The translations under genes and the position numbers were made by a program. A stretch of DNA of 33,916 nucleotides, from contig JAZKYO010000056.1 in the NCBI GenBank assembly GCA_045612185.1, positions 1 through 33,916 of the forward strand, given 5' to 3'. Of the stretch, positions 22,660-30,041 are shown piece by piece. Under the pieces are notes generated by a model, which saw nothing but the letters and a program-made list of their open reading frames with translations, had not been told where the DNA came from and searched no databases. Position 1 is the first letter of the stretch, and every line of letters begins with the position of its first letter. This DNA comes from RGIG8775 sp045612185. GTDB lineage: Bacteria > Bacillota > Clostridia > Oscillospirales > CAG-272.

Positions 22660-23992
22660 CAGATCAATATCGGAAATAGAAGAAAACGGGAAAAAAATAA
22701 CGCTACTTTCGCTGTCGGTACCGCTTTTACTTGAAAACCTTTTTCTTCAGCTTTACAGTACTGCGAACACCCTTTTGCTGAAAGGGTATTCGGAGTCAAC
22801 CGTTACCGCTACGGCTGTAAGTGAAAATATTATAGGCATATGTACAGTTTTTATGACCCTGATAATAAACGGAGCCGTTATTCTTACAAGCTTTTCTTTG
22901 GGAAAAAGAGACCGGGAGGAGGCGGCAAAAATTGCCGGAACGGCGTGTATAACCGTTTTTGTATTTTCTTTGGTTATGGGCTTGGCTGTGGCGGCTTCTT
23001 CCGGCTTTCTCGTCCGTGCGATGAAGCTTACGGGAGAGCTTGCTGATATTGCGGCGGTATATCTTACGGTTCGTGCGCTGTTTTTCCCGATCATGGGCTT
23101 GATGAGCTGTTTCAATAACTTGCTTATATGTAACGGATATACCAAAAATACTATGGTAGTAGGCTTGGGTAGTAATATTCTTAATATAATATTCTGCTAC
23201 ATTTTCCTTTACACCGATATTTCGCTTCCTTTTGACGGTGTTACAGCGGTTGCGGTGGCGAATTTAATGTCGCAATTCTGCGGACTTGTGATGGCGATAA
23301 TATTTTTTGTAAAAAACAAATGTCCGTTCTTGATGTGCTTTGCCAAAAGGTTTCTGGGGAAGATAATGGGGTTGGGAATACCGGGCGGTATGTGTCAGCT
23401 CTCGTTTGCCATGTCACAAACCGTAACCACAAGCTTTACGGTGGTTTTGGGGGAAGCGATAGTAAACGCTAAGGTTTATATATATAACATAGTTATGTAT
23501 ACGTCCCGTATCAGTATCGCACTTGGAAAGGCGACCGGAATTTTGATGGGCAGATATCGTGGAAGAGGTCAGCTTGATACGGTAAAACAGCTTTTTCGTC
23601 AGAACATATTTATTGCCGTCGTGTGCAACACCTCGCTTTCGTTGCTTGCCTTCTGCTTCTGTAAGCCTCTTATATCGCTGTTTACCGACAGCGTAGATAT
23701 AGTGGCGCTTGCCATTCCTATAATGTTTATAGATATACTTGTTGAACTTTGTCGAGGCATAAATCATATTTCCGAAAATTCACTTAATGCAAACGGAGAT
23801 GTAAAGGCAACCTTTTTAATATCGGTGTTTTCCACGTGGATGTTCGGCGTGCTTATGGCATATTTGTTGGGCATAACATTGAATATGGGACTTGTGGGTA
23901 TTTGGATTGCCTTTGCCGCGGATGAGTTGTTCAGAACCGTGACATATCTTGCTCGTTGGAAAAAGGGTATATGGAAAGAAAAAGAAATATAA
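22649..23992 (+). CDS. MATE-family efflux transporter
   Basis: A 447-residue membrane protein with 12 predicted helices in two six-helix halves, as in MATE exporters that drive out organic compounds with Na+ or H+. Typical stretches are SLSVPLLLENLFLQLYSTANTLLL at the start, LMSCFNNLLICNGYTKNTM ending the first third and GIPGGMCQLSFAMSQTVTTSF opening the second half. It overlaps the regulator gene by 11 nt and is followed after 27 nt by the glycosidase gene. The context suggests its substrate relates to a glycoside or its aglycone rather than to a drug; this is inference. Confidence 0.92.
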   Translation: MFYNRSISEIEENGKKITLLSLSVPLLLENLFLQLYSTANTLLLKGYSESTVTATAVSENIIGICTVFMTLIINGAVILTSFSLGKRDREEAAKIAGTACITVFVFSLVMGLAVAASSGFLVRAMKLTGELADIAAVYLTVRALFFPIMGLMSCFNNLLICNGYTKNTMVVGLGSNILNIIFCYIFLYTDISLPFDGVTAVAVANLMSQFCGLVMAIIFFVKNKCPFLMCFAKRFLGKIMGLGIPGGMCQLSFAMSQTVTTSFTVVLGEAIVNAKVYIYNIVMYTSRISIALGKATGILMGRYRGRGQLDTVKQLFRQNIFIAVVCNTSLSLLAFCFCKPLISLFTDSVDIVALAIPIMFIDILVELCRGINHISENSLNANGDVKATFLISVFSTWMFGVLMAYLLGITLNMGLVGIWIAFAADELFRTVTYLARWKKGIWKEKEI

Positions 23993-24019
23993 AAATTAAA
24001 ATCGTTAAGGAGAAATATT

Positions 24020-26365
24020 ATGAGCATCAGAAAAAGCTTTAATTCGGGGTGGGTGTTTTTTAACGGAGAGATTCCGCAGGAAATGCCGTCTTGGAAGGGT
24101 CCTGCGTATATTCAAGCAAAAACCGAGCGTTACAGAATAGGCCCCGCTTCTATTTTCTATAGGGATCAACCCGACGATTACGGAATGAGAAAGCAGGTGT
24201 ACCAAACCAAGGAGCTAACGAGTGAACGTTGGGAGCACGTTACCTTGCCTCACGACTATATTATTCGTCAGACACCAAAGGAAACGAATAACAACGCGCT
24301 CGGCTTCTTTGAATATCACCCCGCTTGGTACAGAAAGCATTTTACCGTTGAAGAAGAGTATAAGGGAAAGCGTGTTACCCTTTATTTTGAAGGCGTAACT
24401 GCGGGGTGCGAGGTTTATCTTAACGGCGCGCCGTTGCTTAATTATCATTCGGGATTTGTCCCCTTTGAAGTAGATATTACCGATTTCGTGCGATTTGGTG
24501 AGCAGGAAAATGTTTTGGCTGTTCACGTAGTGCCCGAAAACTTTGATAGCTGGTGGTATGCCGGCGCGGGAATTTATCGCGACGTATGGCTTGAGATTAG
24601 CGAAAAGGTGCAGATTGGACGTTACGGAATTTACGTTGCTCCCCAAGAAACCGAGTGCGGCTGGAGAGTGCCCGTTGAAATAGAGGTGCTTAACACTGAT
24701 TGGGAGGACAGAGAGGCTTCTGTAAAGGTAGAGCTTGTTGCTCCCAACGGAAGCGTGGTTGCTGAGTTTGAAGGTAAAACCGAGGTGATAACCCGCGAAA
24801 CCGCCGTACTTAAGTTTGAGACTGTCCTTAAGGACGTAGAGCTTTGGGATATTGACAGCCCCGTTCTCTATACCGCAAGAGCTACCGTTTGCTCCGAGCT
24901 TGGCGAGGATAGCGCGGAAACCTCGTTTGGCTTCAGAACCGTAAAATTCGACCCCAACGACGGCTTCTTTATTAACGGAAGAAACGTAAAAATAAAAGGC
25001 GTTTGCGGTCACGGCGACTTTGGACTTATGGGCAAGGTAGTCCCGGATAATATTCACAGATACAAAGTAAGATTGATGAAAGAGATGGGCGCTAACGCCT
25101 ACCGTTGCTCACATTATCCTCAGGCTGAAATTCTTATGGATGAGTTTGACAGACAGGGAATGGTGGTAATGGACGAAACGAGATGGTTTTCAAGCTCACC
25201 TGAGTGCGTTGAGCAGCTTCGTACGCTTGTTAAGCGTGACCGAAACCACCCGTCCGTTATAATGTGGTCTGTTGGTAACGAAGAGCCGTACTTTATTACC
25301 GAGCAGGGAGCTAATATTGCAAGAACGCTTCGTTGCGAGGTGCTGAAGCTTGATAAAACACGGGCAATTCTTACCGCAAACGATAAAAAACCGGAAATTT
25401 GTACCGTTTACGATTACAGCGATATAGTTGGTGTAAACTATAATCTCAATATGTTTGACATGCTCCACGAAAAATTTCCCGACAAGGGAATTGTGTCAAC
25501 CGAGTGCTGTGCTACGGGTACTACTCGCGGCTGGTATGAGGACGAGTCCGACGAGCACGCCTACATAAACGCCCGCGACCACGCGGCGAATAACTGGTTC
25601 CTTGACCGCGAAAGCACGTGGAAATTCGTTTGCGACCGCAAATGGCTTATGGGCTCTTTCCAATGGATTGCCTTTGAGCACAGAGGCGAGGCGATATGGC
25701 CAAGACTTTGCTCCCAGTCGGGCGCAATAGACCTCTATTTGCAGAAAAAGGACGCGTTCTATCAGAATCAGTCACATTGGCTTGAAAATCCTATGATACA
25801 TATGCTTCCACATTGGAATTTCCCCGAACGCGTGGGTGAAACCGTGGACGTTTGGGTGTATACTAACTGCGAAGAAGCCGAGCTTTTCCTTAACGGAAAG
25901 AGTCTTGGCAAAAAGAAGGTGGAGTACCCCTTGCATCTTGATTGGCAAGTAGAGTATACTGCGGGAAAAATTGAAGTCGTAGGATACAACGGCGGCAAAG
26001 AAGTTGCTCGTGACGTAAAGGAAACCACGGGACGCGCGGTAGCTCTCAAGCTTCGCCTTGATAACGGCGATGATATTAAGGCAAATGGAAAAGACGTTGC
26101 GCTCTTTACCTGCTACGCTGTTGACGCAGAGGGCAGAGAAGTGCCTAACGCCTCCGCGTTTGTGCGCTTTAGCTGTAATAAATTCGGAAAGATAGTAGGC
26201 ACGGGATCTGACGTAAGCGACCACAATCCCGTAACCCTGCCCGACAGACAAATGCGCGCGGGTGCAATAACCGTTGCGGTGCGCCTCGGCAGAGAAAGCG
26301 GAAAGCTCCGCCTTCACGCCTCATCCGATACCCTCGACGCAGGGGCGATTACGATAGAAATATAA
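24020..26365 (+). CDS. Glycoside hydrolase family 2 protein (beta-galactosidase-like)
   Basis: A 781-residue cytosolic glycosidase with no signal peptide. Order of parts: sugar-binding jelly-roll domain (about 1-195, with LPHDYIIRQTPK and GAGIYRDVWLEI), immunoglobulin-like domain (about 200-305), TIM barrel (about 310-595) and C-terminal beta domains, including a DUF4982-like part (VWVYTNCEEAELFLNGKSLGKKK). In the barrel, WSVGNE supplies the acid/base Glu421 and VSTECC the nucleophile Glu495. GH2 includes beta-galactosidases, beta-glucuronidases and beta-mannosidases; the short length and YRCSHYP motif fit the galactosidase-like group, but specificity is open. AAGGAG stands before the ATG. 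Last gene of the AraC-MATE-GH2 cassette. Confidence 0.94.
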   Translation: MSIRKSFNSGWVFFNGEIPQEMPSWKGPAYIQAKTERYRIGPASIFYRDQPDDYGMRKQVYQTKELTSERWEHVTLPHDYIIRQTPKETNNNALGFFEYHPAWYRKHFTVEEEYKGKRVTLYFEGVTAGCEVYLNGAPLLNYHSGFVPFEVDITDFVRFGEQENVLAVHVVPENFDSWWYAGAGIYRDVWLEISEKVQIGRYGIYVAPQETECGWRVPVEIEVLNTDWEDREASVKVELVAPNGSVVAEFEGKTEVITRETAVLKFETVLKDVELWDIDSPVLYTARATVCSELGEDSAETSFGFRTVKFDPNDGFFINGRNVKIKGVCGHGDFGLMGKVVPDNIHRYKVRLMKEMGANAYRCSHYPQAEILMDEFDRQGMVVMDETRWFSSSPECVEQLRTLVKRDRNHPSVIMWSVGNEEPYFITEQGANIARTLRCEVLKLDKTRAILTANDKKPEICTVYDYSDIVGVNYNLNMFDMLHEKFPDKGIVSTECCATGTTRGWYEDESDEHAYINARDHAANNWFLDRESTWKFVCDRKWLMGSFQWIAFEHRGEAIWPRLCSQSGAIDLYLQKKDAFYQNQSHWLENPMIHMLPHWNFPERVGETVDVWVYTNCEEAELFLNGKSLGKKKVEYPLHLDWQVEYTAGKIEVVGYNGGKEVARDVKETTGRAVALKLRLDNGDDIKANGKDVALFTCYAVDAEGREVPNASAFVRFSCNKFGKIVGTGSDVSDHNPVTLPDRQMRAGAITVAVRLGRESGKLRLHASSDTLDAGAITIEI

Positions 26366-26378
26366 AAAAAGGGGCGGC

Positions 26379-26410
26379 TTGGCGCACCTGCTTTATCGCA
26401 GGTGCGCCAA
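26379..26410 (+). terminator. GC-rich hairpin ending the GH2 cassette
   Basis: A perfect 13-bp stem: TTGGCGCACCTGC (26379-26391) with GCAGGTGCGCCAA (26398-26410) around TTTATC, 13 nt past the stop codon. The tail is TTTC, so it could be a terminator or a repeated intergenic hairpin; a near copy of its core lies at 27947-27969. Confidence 0.65.
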
Positions 26411-26449
26411 TTTCACTATTGTGGTGAAAAAAGCTCTCTAAACGTGATA

Positions 26450-26478
26450 TTGAATTTGTTTGTACTCTATGATACAAT
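26450..26478 (+). promoter_or_regulatory. Sigma-A promoter of the XRE-TPR regulator
   Basis: TTGAAT (26450-26455), a 17-bp spacer and TACAAT (26473-26478). Confidence 0.75.
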
Positions 26479-26527
26479 ATAGTCAGAAAGAAGCGCGGCT
26501 TTCAATTTTTAATGAGAGGTATTCATT

Positions 26528-27613
26528 ATGAAACTGAATATTGGAGAAACAATAAAAAAATTGCGAAAGGAACGAGATATCACACAGGAAGAATTTGCAG
26601 AGGTTCTCGGAGTGTCTTGCCAATCGGTTTCTCGTTGGGAGAATAATTCTTGTTATCCCGACATTGAGCTAATTCCGACGATTGCCGCATTTTTTGATAT
26701 ATCTACCGACAAGCTTATGGGCATTGACGCTGTTGCCGAAAAGAAAGCTGTGGATAAGTATTTGCAGGATTTCCAATCAGCAATCAGCGTTGGCAATATC
26801 GATGAATGTATTCGCATTGCACGTGCGGGAGTTGCTGAATTTCCGAACAACTATGCTCTGTTGAATAAGCTTATGTATGCGCTGTTCCTTTCTTGCAGTG
26901 ATGATGCTGATATAGTAGATTGGGAGGAAAATAAACAGAAATATGATGCGGAAATTGTTGCTCTCGGTGAGCGTATTATAAAGTATTGTTCTGACACGGA
27001 TATTAAATACGAAGCTACCGATCGACTTGCTTTTCATCATTGCGAAATGGACAGAAAAGCTATTGGGCGTTCCATTTACGAAACGCTACCCTCTATTTCT
27101 TGTTGTAGAGAAGTGGCAATTAGATGGGCATTGACAGAAGAAGAGGAGCTGCCTTATACGAAAAAGTATATTGGTAAAGCGTACGGTGTTTTATCCAATG
27201 GACTTTGGCGGTTGATGCATTTGGTTTCCGATGAGGATGCGATAAAGGTGATAGAAAAAATGTATGAGTTAGACCGTTTCATATATGACGGCGATTATCC
27301 CAATATAACATACTGGAGAACAAAAGGGCCTTTCCTGTATGCCCAGTACTGTATGCGATTAAATCGTTATGACGAGGCAATAGAGCAACTTAAACTTTCT
27401 GCGCAAATGGCTATTGAATTTGACAATCGGCCCAACGAAACAAAAACAAATTCTTTTTTGCTTGGCGAAAGGATAAGAAAGAAAACTGATTTTGAAACTG
27501 CTGATTCGCGCCCATTATGTGAAATTCTTCGAGACTCGTGGTTAACTGAAAAAGAATTTGACGCTATCAGAGATACCAAAGAATTTAAAGCGATTTTGGA
27601 ACAATTAAAATAA
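26528..27613 (+). CDS. XRE-family regulator with a TPR-like C-terminal region
   Basis: The first 60 residues are a Cro/C1-type helix-turn-helix (IGETIKKLRKERDITQEEFAEVLGVSCQSVSRWENNSCYPDIELIPTIA, recognition helix around SCQSVSRWE), then DISTDKLMG. Residues from about 75 to 361 are helical with repeated 30-40 residue units (for example YCMRLNRYDEAIEQLKLSAQMA), as in TPR-containing regulators that sense a peptide or protein partner. No membrane segment. GAGAGG precedes the ATG. It stands alone, flanked by hairpins and a MITE-like repeat, and its codon choice looks somewhat more AT-rich than that of its neighbours, so gain by transfer is possible. Target and signal are unknown. Confidence 0.9.
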   Translation: MKLNIGETIKKLRKERDITQEEFAEVLGVSCQSVSRWENNSCYPDIELIPTIAAFFDISTDKLMGIDAVAEKKAVDKYLQDFQSAISVGNIDECIRIARAGVAEFPNNYALLNKLMYALFLSCSDDADIVDWEENKQKYDAEIVALGERIIKYCSDTDIKYEATDRLAFHHCEMDRKAIGRSIYETLPSISCCREVAIRWALTEEEELPYTKKYIGKAYGVLSNGLWRLMHLVSDEDAIKVIEKMYELDRFIYDGDYPNITYWRTKGPFLYAQYCMRLNRYDEAIEQLKLSAQMAIEFDNRPNETKTNSFLLGERIRKKTDFETADSRPLCEILRDSWLTEKEFDAIRDTKEFKAILEQLK

Positions 27614-27619
27614 TCTCTT

Positions 27620-27638
27620 GCCCCGCCTCGCGCGGGGC
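27620..27638 (+). terminator. Hairpin terminator of the XRE-TPR gene
   Basis: GCCCCGC (27620-27626) pairs with GCGGGGC (27632-27638) around CTCGC, 6 nt past the stop; the tail TTCGCTTTT is moderately T-rich. Confidence 0.65.
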
Positions 27639-27705
27639 TTCGCTTTTGTGTCCACAAACGCAGTGCTTGTCAGGAAAATTGACAAGGCATAGATGAACAA
27701 AAGAA

Positions 27706-27830
27706 AGGCTCCCTTGTGTAAAGGGAGCTGACGCCGAAGGCGGCTGAGGGATTGTTTTACGATGAAATTTTGTTTTTACAATCCCTCCGTCTCGCTTGCG
27801 CGAGCCACCTCCCTTTACACAAGGGAGGCT
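27706..27830. repeat. MITE-like 125-bp inverted-repeat element
   Basis: The two ends are inverted copies. Left: AGGCTCCCTTGTGTAAAGGG and onward to GAGGGATTGT (27706-27755). Right, read in reverse: AGCCTCCCTTGTGTAAAGGG to GAGGGATTGT (27830-27778). Each arm holds its own small hairpin, CGCC/GGCG on the left and CTCGC/GCGAG on the right, and the outermost CTCCCTT/AAAGGGAG is itself self-complementary. The centre is AT-rich. No coding capacity. The design recalls small non-autonomous repeats that are common between genes in gut Clostridia. Confidence 0.8.
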
Positions 27831-27893
27831 CATTACTGCCCGACAGTACGCCTAAAAGGTGTAACGCACTAACCTAAACAGGCAAGGCGTGTG

Positions 27894-27936
27894 AAAAGGA
27901 GTACGAACAAAACTGTCCGTACTCCTTTTGATTTTT
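27894..27936. terminator. Bidirectional terminator between the XRE region and clpX
   Basis: AAAAGGAGTACG (27894-27905) pairs with CGTACTCCTTTT (27918-27929) around 12 nt, then GATTTTT on the plus strand; on the minus strand the stem ends in CCTTTT. It can close the clpX operon from the right, 58 nt past the clpX stop. Confidence 0.75.
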
Positions 27937-27946
27937 CGGCAAGTAA

Positions 27947-27970
27947 ACCTGCTTTATAGCAGGCACACCT
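27947..27970. repeat. Short hairpin sharing its core with 26386-26406
   Basis: CCTGC (27948-27952) and GCAGG (27959-27963) around TTTATA. The stretch ACCTGCTTTAT followed by one changed base and GCAGG is nearly identical to the middle of the hairpin after the GH2 gene. Confidence 0.5.
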
Positions 27971-27987
27971 TATCCGACTCTTTTATT

Positions 27988-29301
27988 TTATTCAGCCTCT
28001 TTTAATTCTTTTGGCGTGGTGGGCTTTTTAAGCACGTACTTGGGCTTTTTGCCTTCTTTTACACACGCCTCGGTGATTTTGACCTCTTTTACGTCGTCGC
28101 GGGAGGGAACTTCATACATTATCTCAGTCATGATGCTTTCCATGATAGCGCGAAGTCCGCGCGCGCCCGTGTTTCTTTCAAGCGCAAGCTCCGCGATAGC
28201 TACTACCGCTTCCTTGTCAAAGGTCAGCTTTACGCCGTCCATTTCAAGAAGATACTCAAACTGCTTCATTAACGAGTTTCTGGGCTCCTTGATTATGCGG
28301 ACAAGCGCCTCCTTGTCAAGCTCGTTGAGTGTTGCGATAACCGGAATACGGCCAACAAGCTCGGGAATAAGACCAAACTTGACGATGTCATGGGGCGTAA
28401 CACCCTTGAAGATTCCGTCTGCGCTCTTTTCGGCCTTTTTCTTTATCTCACTTCCAAATCCTACAAGCTGATTGCCTTTGCGTTTTTCGATAATCTTTTC
28501 AAGTCCGTCAAACGCGCCGCCGCAGATAAAGAGAATATTTTCGGTATTTATCTGAATAAACTCTTGGTTGGGGTGCTTTCTTCCACCCTGAGGGGGAACG
28601 TTGGAAACAGTGCCCTCAAGAATCTTGAGAAGCGCCTGCTGTACGCCCTCGCCCGAAACGTCACGGGTTATGGAGCGGTTTTCGCTCTTTCTTGAAATTT
28701 TGTCGATTTCGTCAATATAAATAATACCGCGCTCAGCCAACTCAATATTGTAATCAGCCGCTTGAATAAGTCTGAGAAGAATATTCTCAACGTCCTCTCC
28801 AACGTATCCGGCCTCTGTAAGCGTTGTAGCGTCGGCAATAGCGAAGGGAACTTTTAGCGTTTTTGCCAAGGTTTGCGCAAGATAGGTCTTGCCCGCACCC
28901 GTAGGACCTATGAGCATAATATTACTCTTTTGAAGATTAACCGTCTCAACCTTTCCGCTCTTGGTTGCTTCTTTGCTGAGAATACGCTTGTAGTGGTTAT
29001 ATACGGCAACGCTGAGAGCAACCTTTGCCTCGTCCTGACCGATGATATACTCGTCAAGCGATTCTTTAATCTGTATGGGCTTGGGAAGAGTATCCATAGA
29101 CAGCGTACCAAATTCTTGGCTTTTGCTGTCTTCCATAGGTTCTTCGCCAAGCTGATCACTTATCAGCTGTGAGCAGAGGTCAACGCAAAAATCGCATATA
29201 CAAGCGCCCGAGGGCGAAGGAATGAGAAAATCCACCTGCTCCGCGGATCTACCGCAAAAGGAGCAGCTTTTAATGTCTCCGTTGTTAGTGTTTTTAGCCA
29301 T
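27988..29301 (-). CDS. clpX: ATP-dependent Clp protease ATP-binding subunit ClpX
   Basis: ClpX is the AAA+ unfoldase that feeds ClpP. The 437-residue protein begins with the Zn-binding domain CSFC...CDFC (Cys13, Cys16, Cys36, Cys39). The AAA+ core has Walker A GPTGAGKT (132-139), the pore loop GYVGEDVE, Walker B IIYIDEIDK and the sensor region. The ClpP-docking loop reads LVGFGSE, the expected LGF/IGF-type tripeptide being VGF here. The C-terminus is a lysine-rich tail. It follows clpP after 33 bp in the same direction. It is the last gene of the tig-clpP-clpX operon. Confidence 0.97.
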   Translation of the reverse strand: MAKNTNNGDIKSCSFCGRSAEQVDFLIPSPSGACICDFCVDLCSQLISDQLGEEPMEDSKSQEFGTLSMDTLPKPIQIKESLDEYIIGQDEAKVALSVAVYNHYKRILSKEATKSGKVETVNLQKSNIMLIGPTGAGKTYLAQTLAKTLKVPFAIADATTLTEAGYVGEDVENILLRLIQAADYNIELAERGIIYIDEIDKISRKSENRSITRDVSGEGVQQALLKILEGTVSNVPPQGGRKHPNQEFIQINTENILFICGGAFDGLEKIIEKRKGNQLVGFGSEIKKKAEKSADGIFKGVTPHDIVKFGLIPELVGRIPVIATLNELDKEALVRIIKEPRNSLMKQFEYLLEMDGVKLTFDKEAVVAIAELALERNTGARGLRAIMESIMTEIMYEVPSRDDVKEVKITEACVKEGKKPKYVLKKPTTPKELKEAE

Positions 29302-29334
29302 AATAAAGCCTTTCGAAATATTAAGCTGTAAAAG

Positions 29335-29943
29335 TCAGGCGCGCTTGCTGAAGATCTTGTCAACAAGACCGTATTCAAGAGCTTCCTGAGCTGTCATGTA
29401 ATTGTCACGCTCGGTGTCACGCGCGATAACGTCAACAGGCTTACCCGTGTTTTCCGCAAGAATCTTGTTAAGGTTATCTCTTGTGCGGAGAATAAGGTCT
29501 GCCTGAATCTTTATATCGGTAGCCTGACCTCTTGCGCCACCCAAGGGCTGGTGAATCATAATTTCGCTGTTGGGAAGAGCAATACGCTTGCCCTTGGCGC
29601 CCGAAGAAAGTAGGAATGCGCCCATGCTTGCCGCCATACCGATGCAGATGGTGGAAACGTCACACTTGATGTAGTTCATGGTGTCGTAAATAGCCATTCC
29701 CGCAGTAACCGATCCACCGGGGCTGTTGATGTAAAACGCGATATCCTTGTCGGGATCCTGAGCCTCAAGGAAGAGAAGCTGAGCTACTACAAGCGAAGCG
29801 GTAGCGTCGTTTACCTCATCGGAGAGGAAAATAATACGGTCATTGAGAAGTCTTGAAAAAATGTCAAAAGAGCGTTCACCGTGACCTGTCTGCTCAACGA
29901 CCATAGGAACGAGAGCGTTTTTCATTGCGTCGAAATTATACAT
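29335..29943 (-). CDS. clpP: ATP-dependent Clp protease proteolytic subunit ClpP
   Basis: The serine protease forms a two-ring chamber that degrades substrates unfolded by ClpX. The 202-residue protein has the catalytic triad Ser106 (GMAASMGA), His131 (MIHQPLGG) and, by spacing, Asp180 (RDTERD), with the usual N-terminal LVPMVVEQTGHGERSFDIFSRLL. AGGAGT lies before the ATG. A 98-bp gap with an 11-bp hairpin and a TATAAT separates it from tig, so it may have an extra promoter or processing site. Confidence 0.98.
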   Translation of the reverse strand: MYNFDAMKNALVPMVVEQTGHGERSFDIFSRLLNDRIIFLSDEVNDATASLVVAQLLFLEAQDPDKDIAFYINSPGGSVTAGMAIYDTMNYIKCDVSTICIGMAASMGAFLLSSGAKGKRIALPNSEIMIHQPLGGARGQATDIKIQADLILRTRDNLNKILAENTGKPVDVIARDTERDNYMTAQEALEYGLVDKIFSKRA

Positions 29944-29993
29944 AATATACTCCTTTTCTGCCGCAAAATGCGACTTTTGTTATTATACTTTTG

Positions 29994-30027
29994 TGGCATG
30001 AATGTAGAAAATCTGCCATTCATGCCA
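29994..30027 (-). other. 11-bp stem-loop between tig and clpP
   Basis: TGGCATGAATG (29994-30004) and CATTCATGCCA (30017-30027) pair perfectly around 12 nt, 15 nt past the tig stop. On the minus strand it is followed by CAAAAGTATAATAAC, which holds a possible -10 but no T-run. It may stabilise or process the tig-clpP-clpX mRNA or flank a secondary clpP promoter. Confidence 0.55.
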
Positions 30028-30041
30028 TCATCAAAAGTTAT

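Larger units (their letters stand above)
27614..27987. other. 374-bp intergenic region of repeats and hairpins, no gene
   Basis: This gap between the XRE gene and clpX holds, in order, a GC-rich hairpin, a 125-bp inverted-repeat element, a terminator and a short CCTGC hairpin. Frames crossing it (for example 27585-27833 minus) consist of repeat sequence and look spurious. Confidence 0.8.

Noticed and set aside
24215..25057. 280-codon minus-strand frame opposite the GH2 gene
   Set aside because: Antisense of conserved GH2 sequence.
27585..27833. 82-codon minus-strand frame across the intergenic repeat
   Set aside because: It reads through the MITE-like element and a terminator hairpin, has no ribosome site and no family-like features; such frames are a known source of false proteins in repeat DNA.
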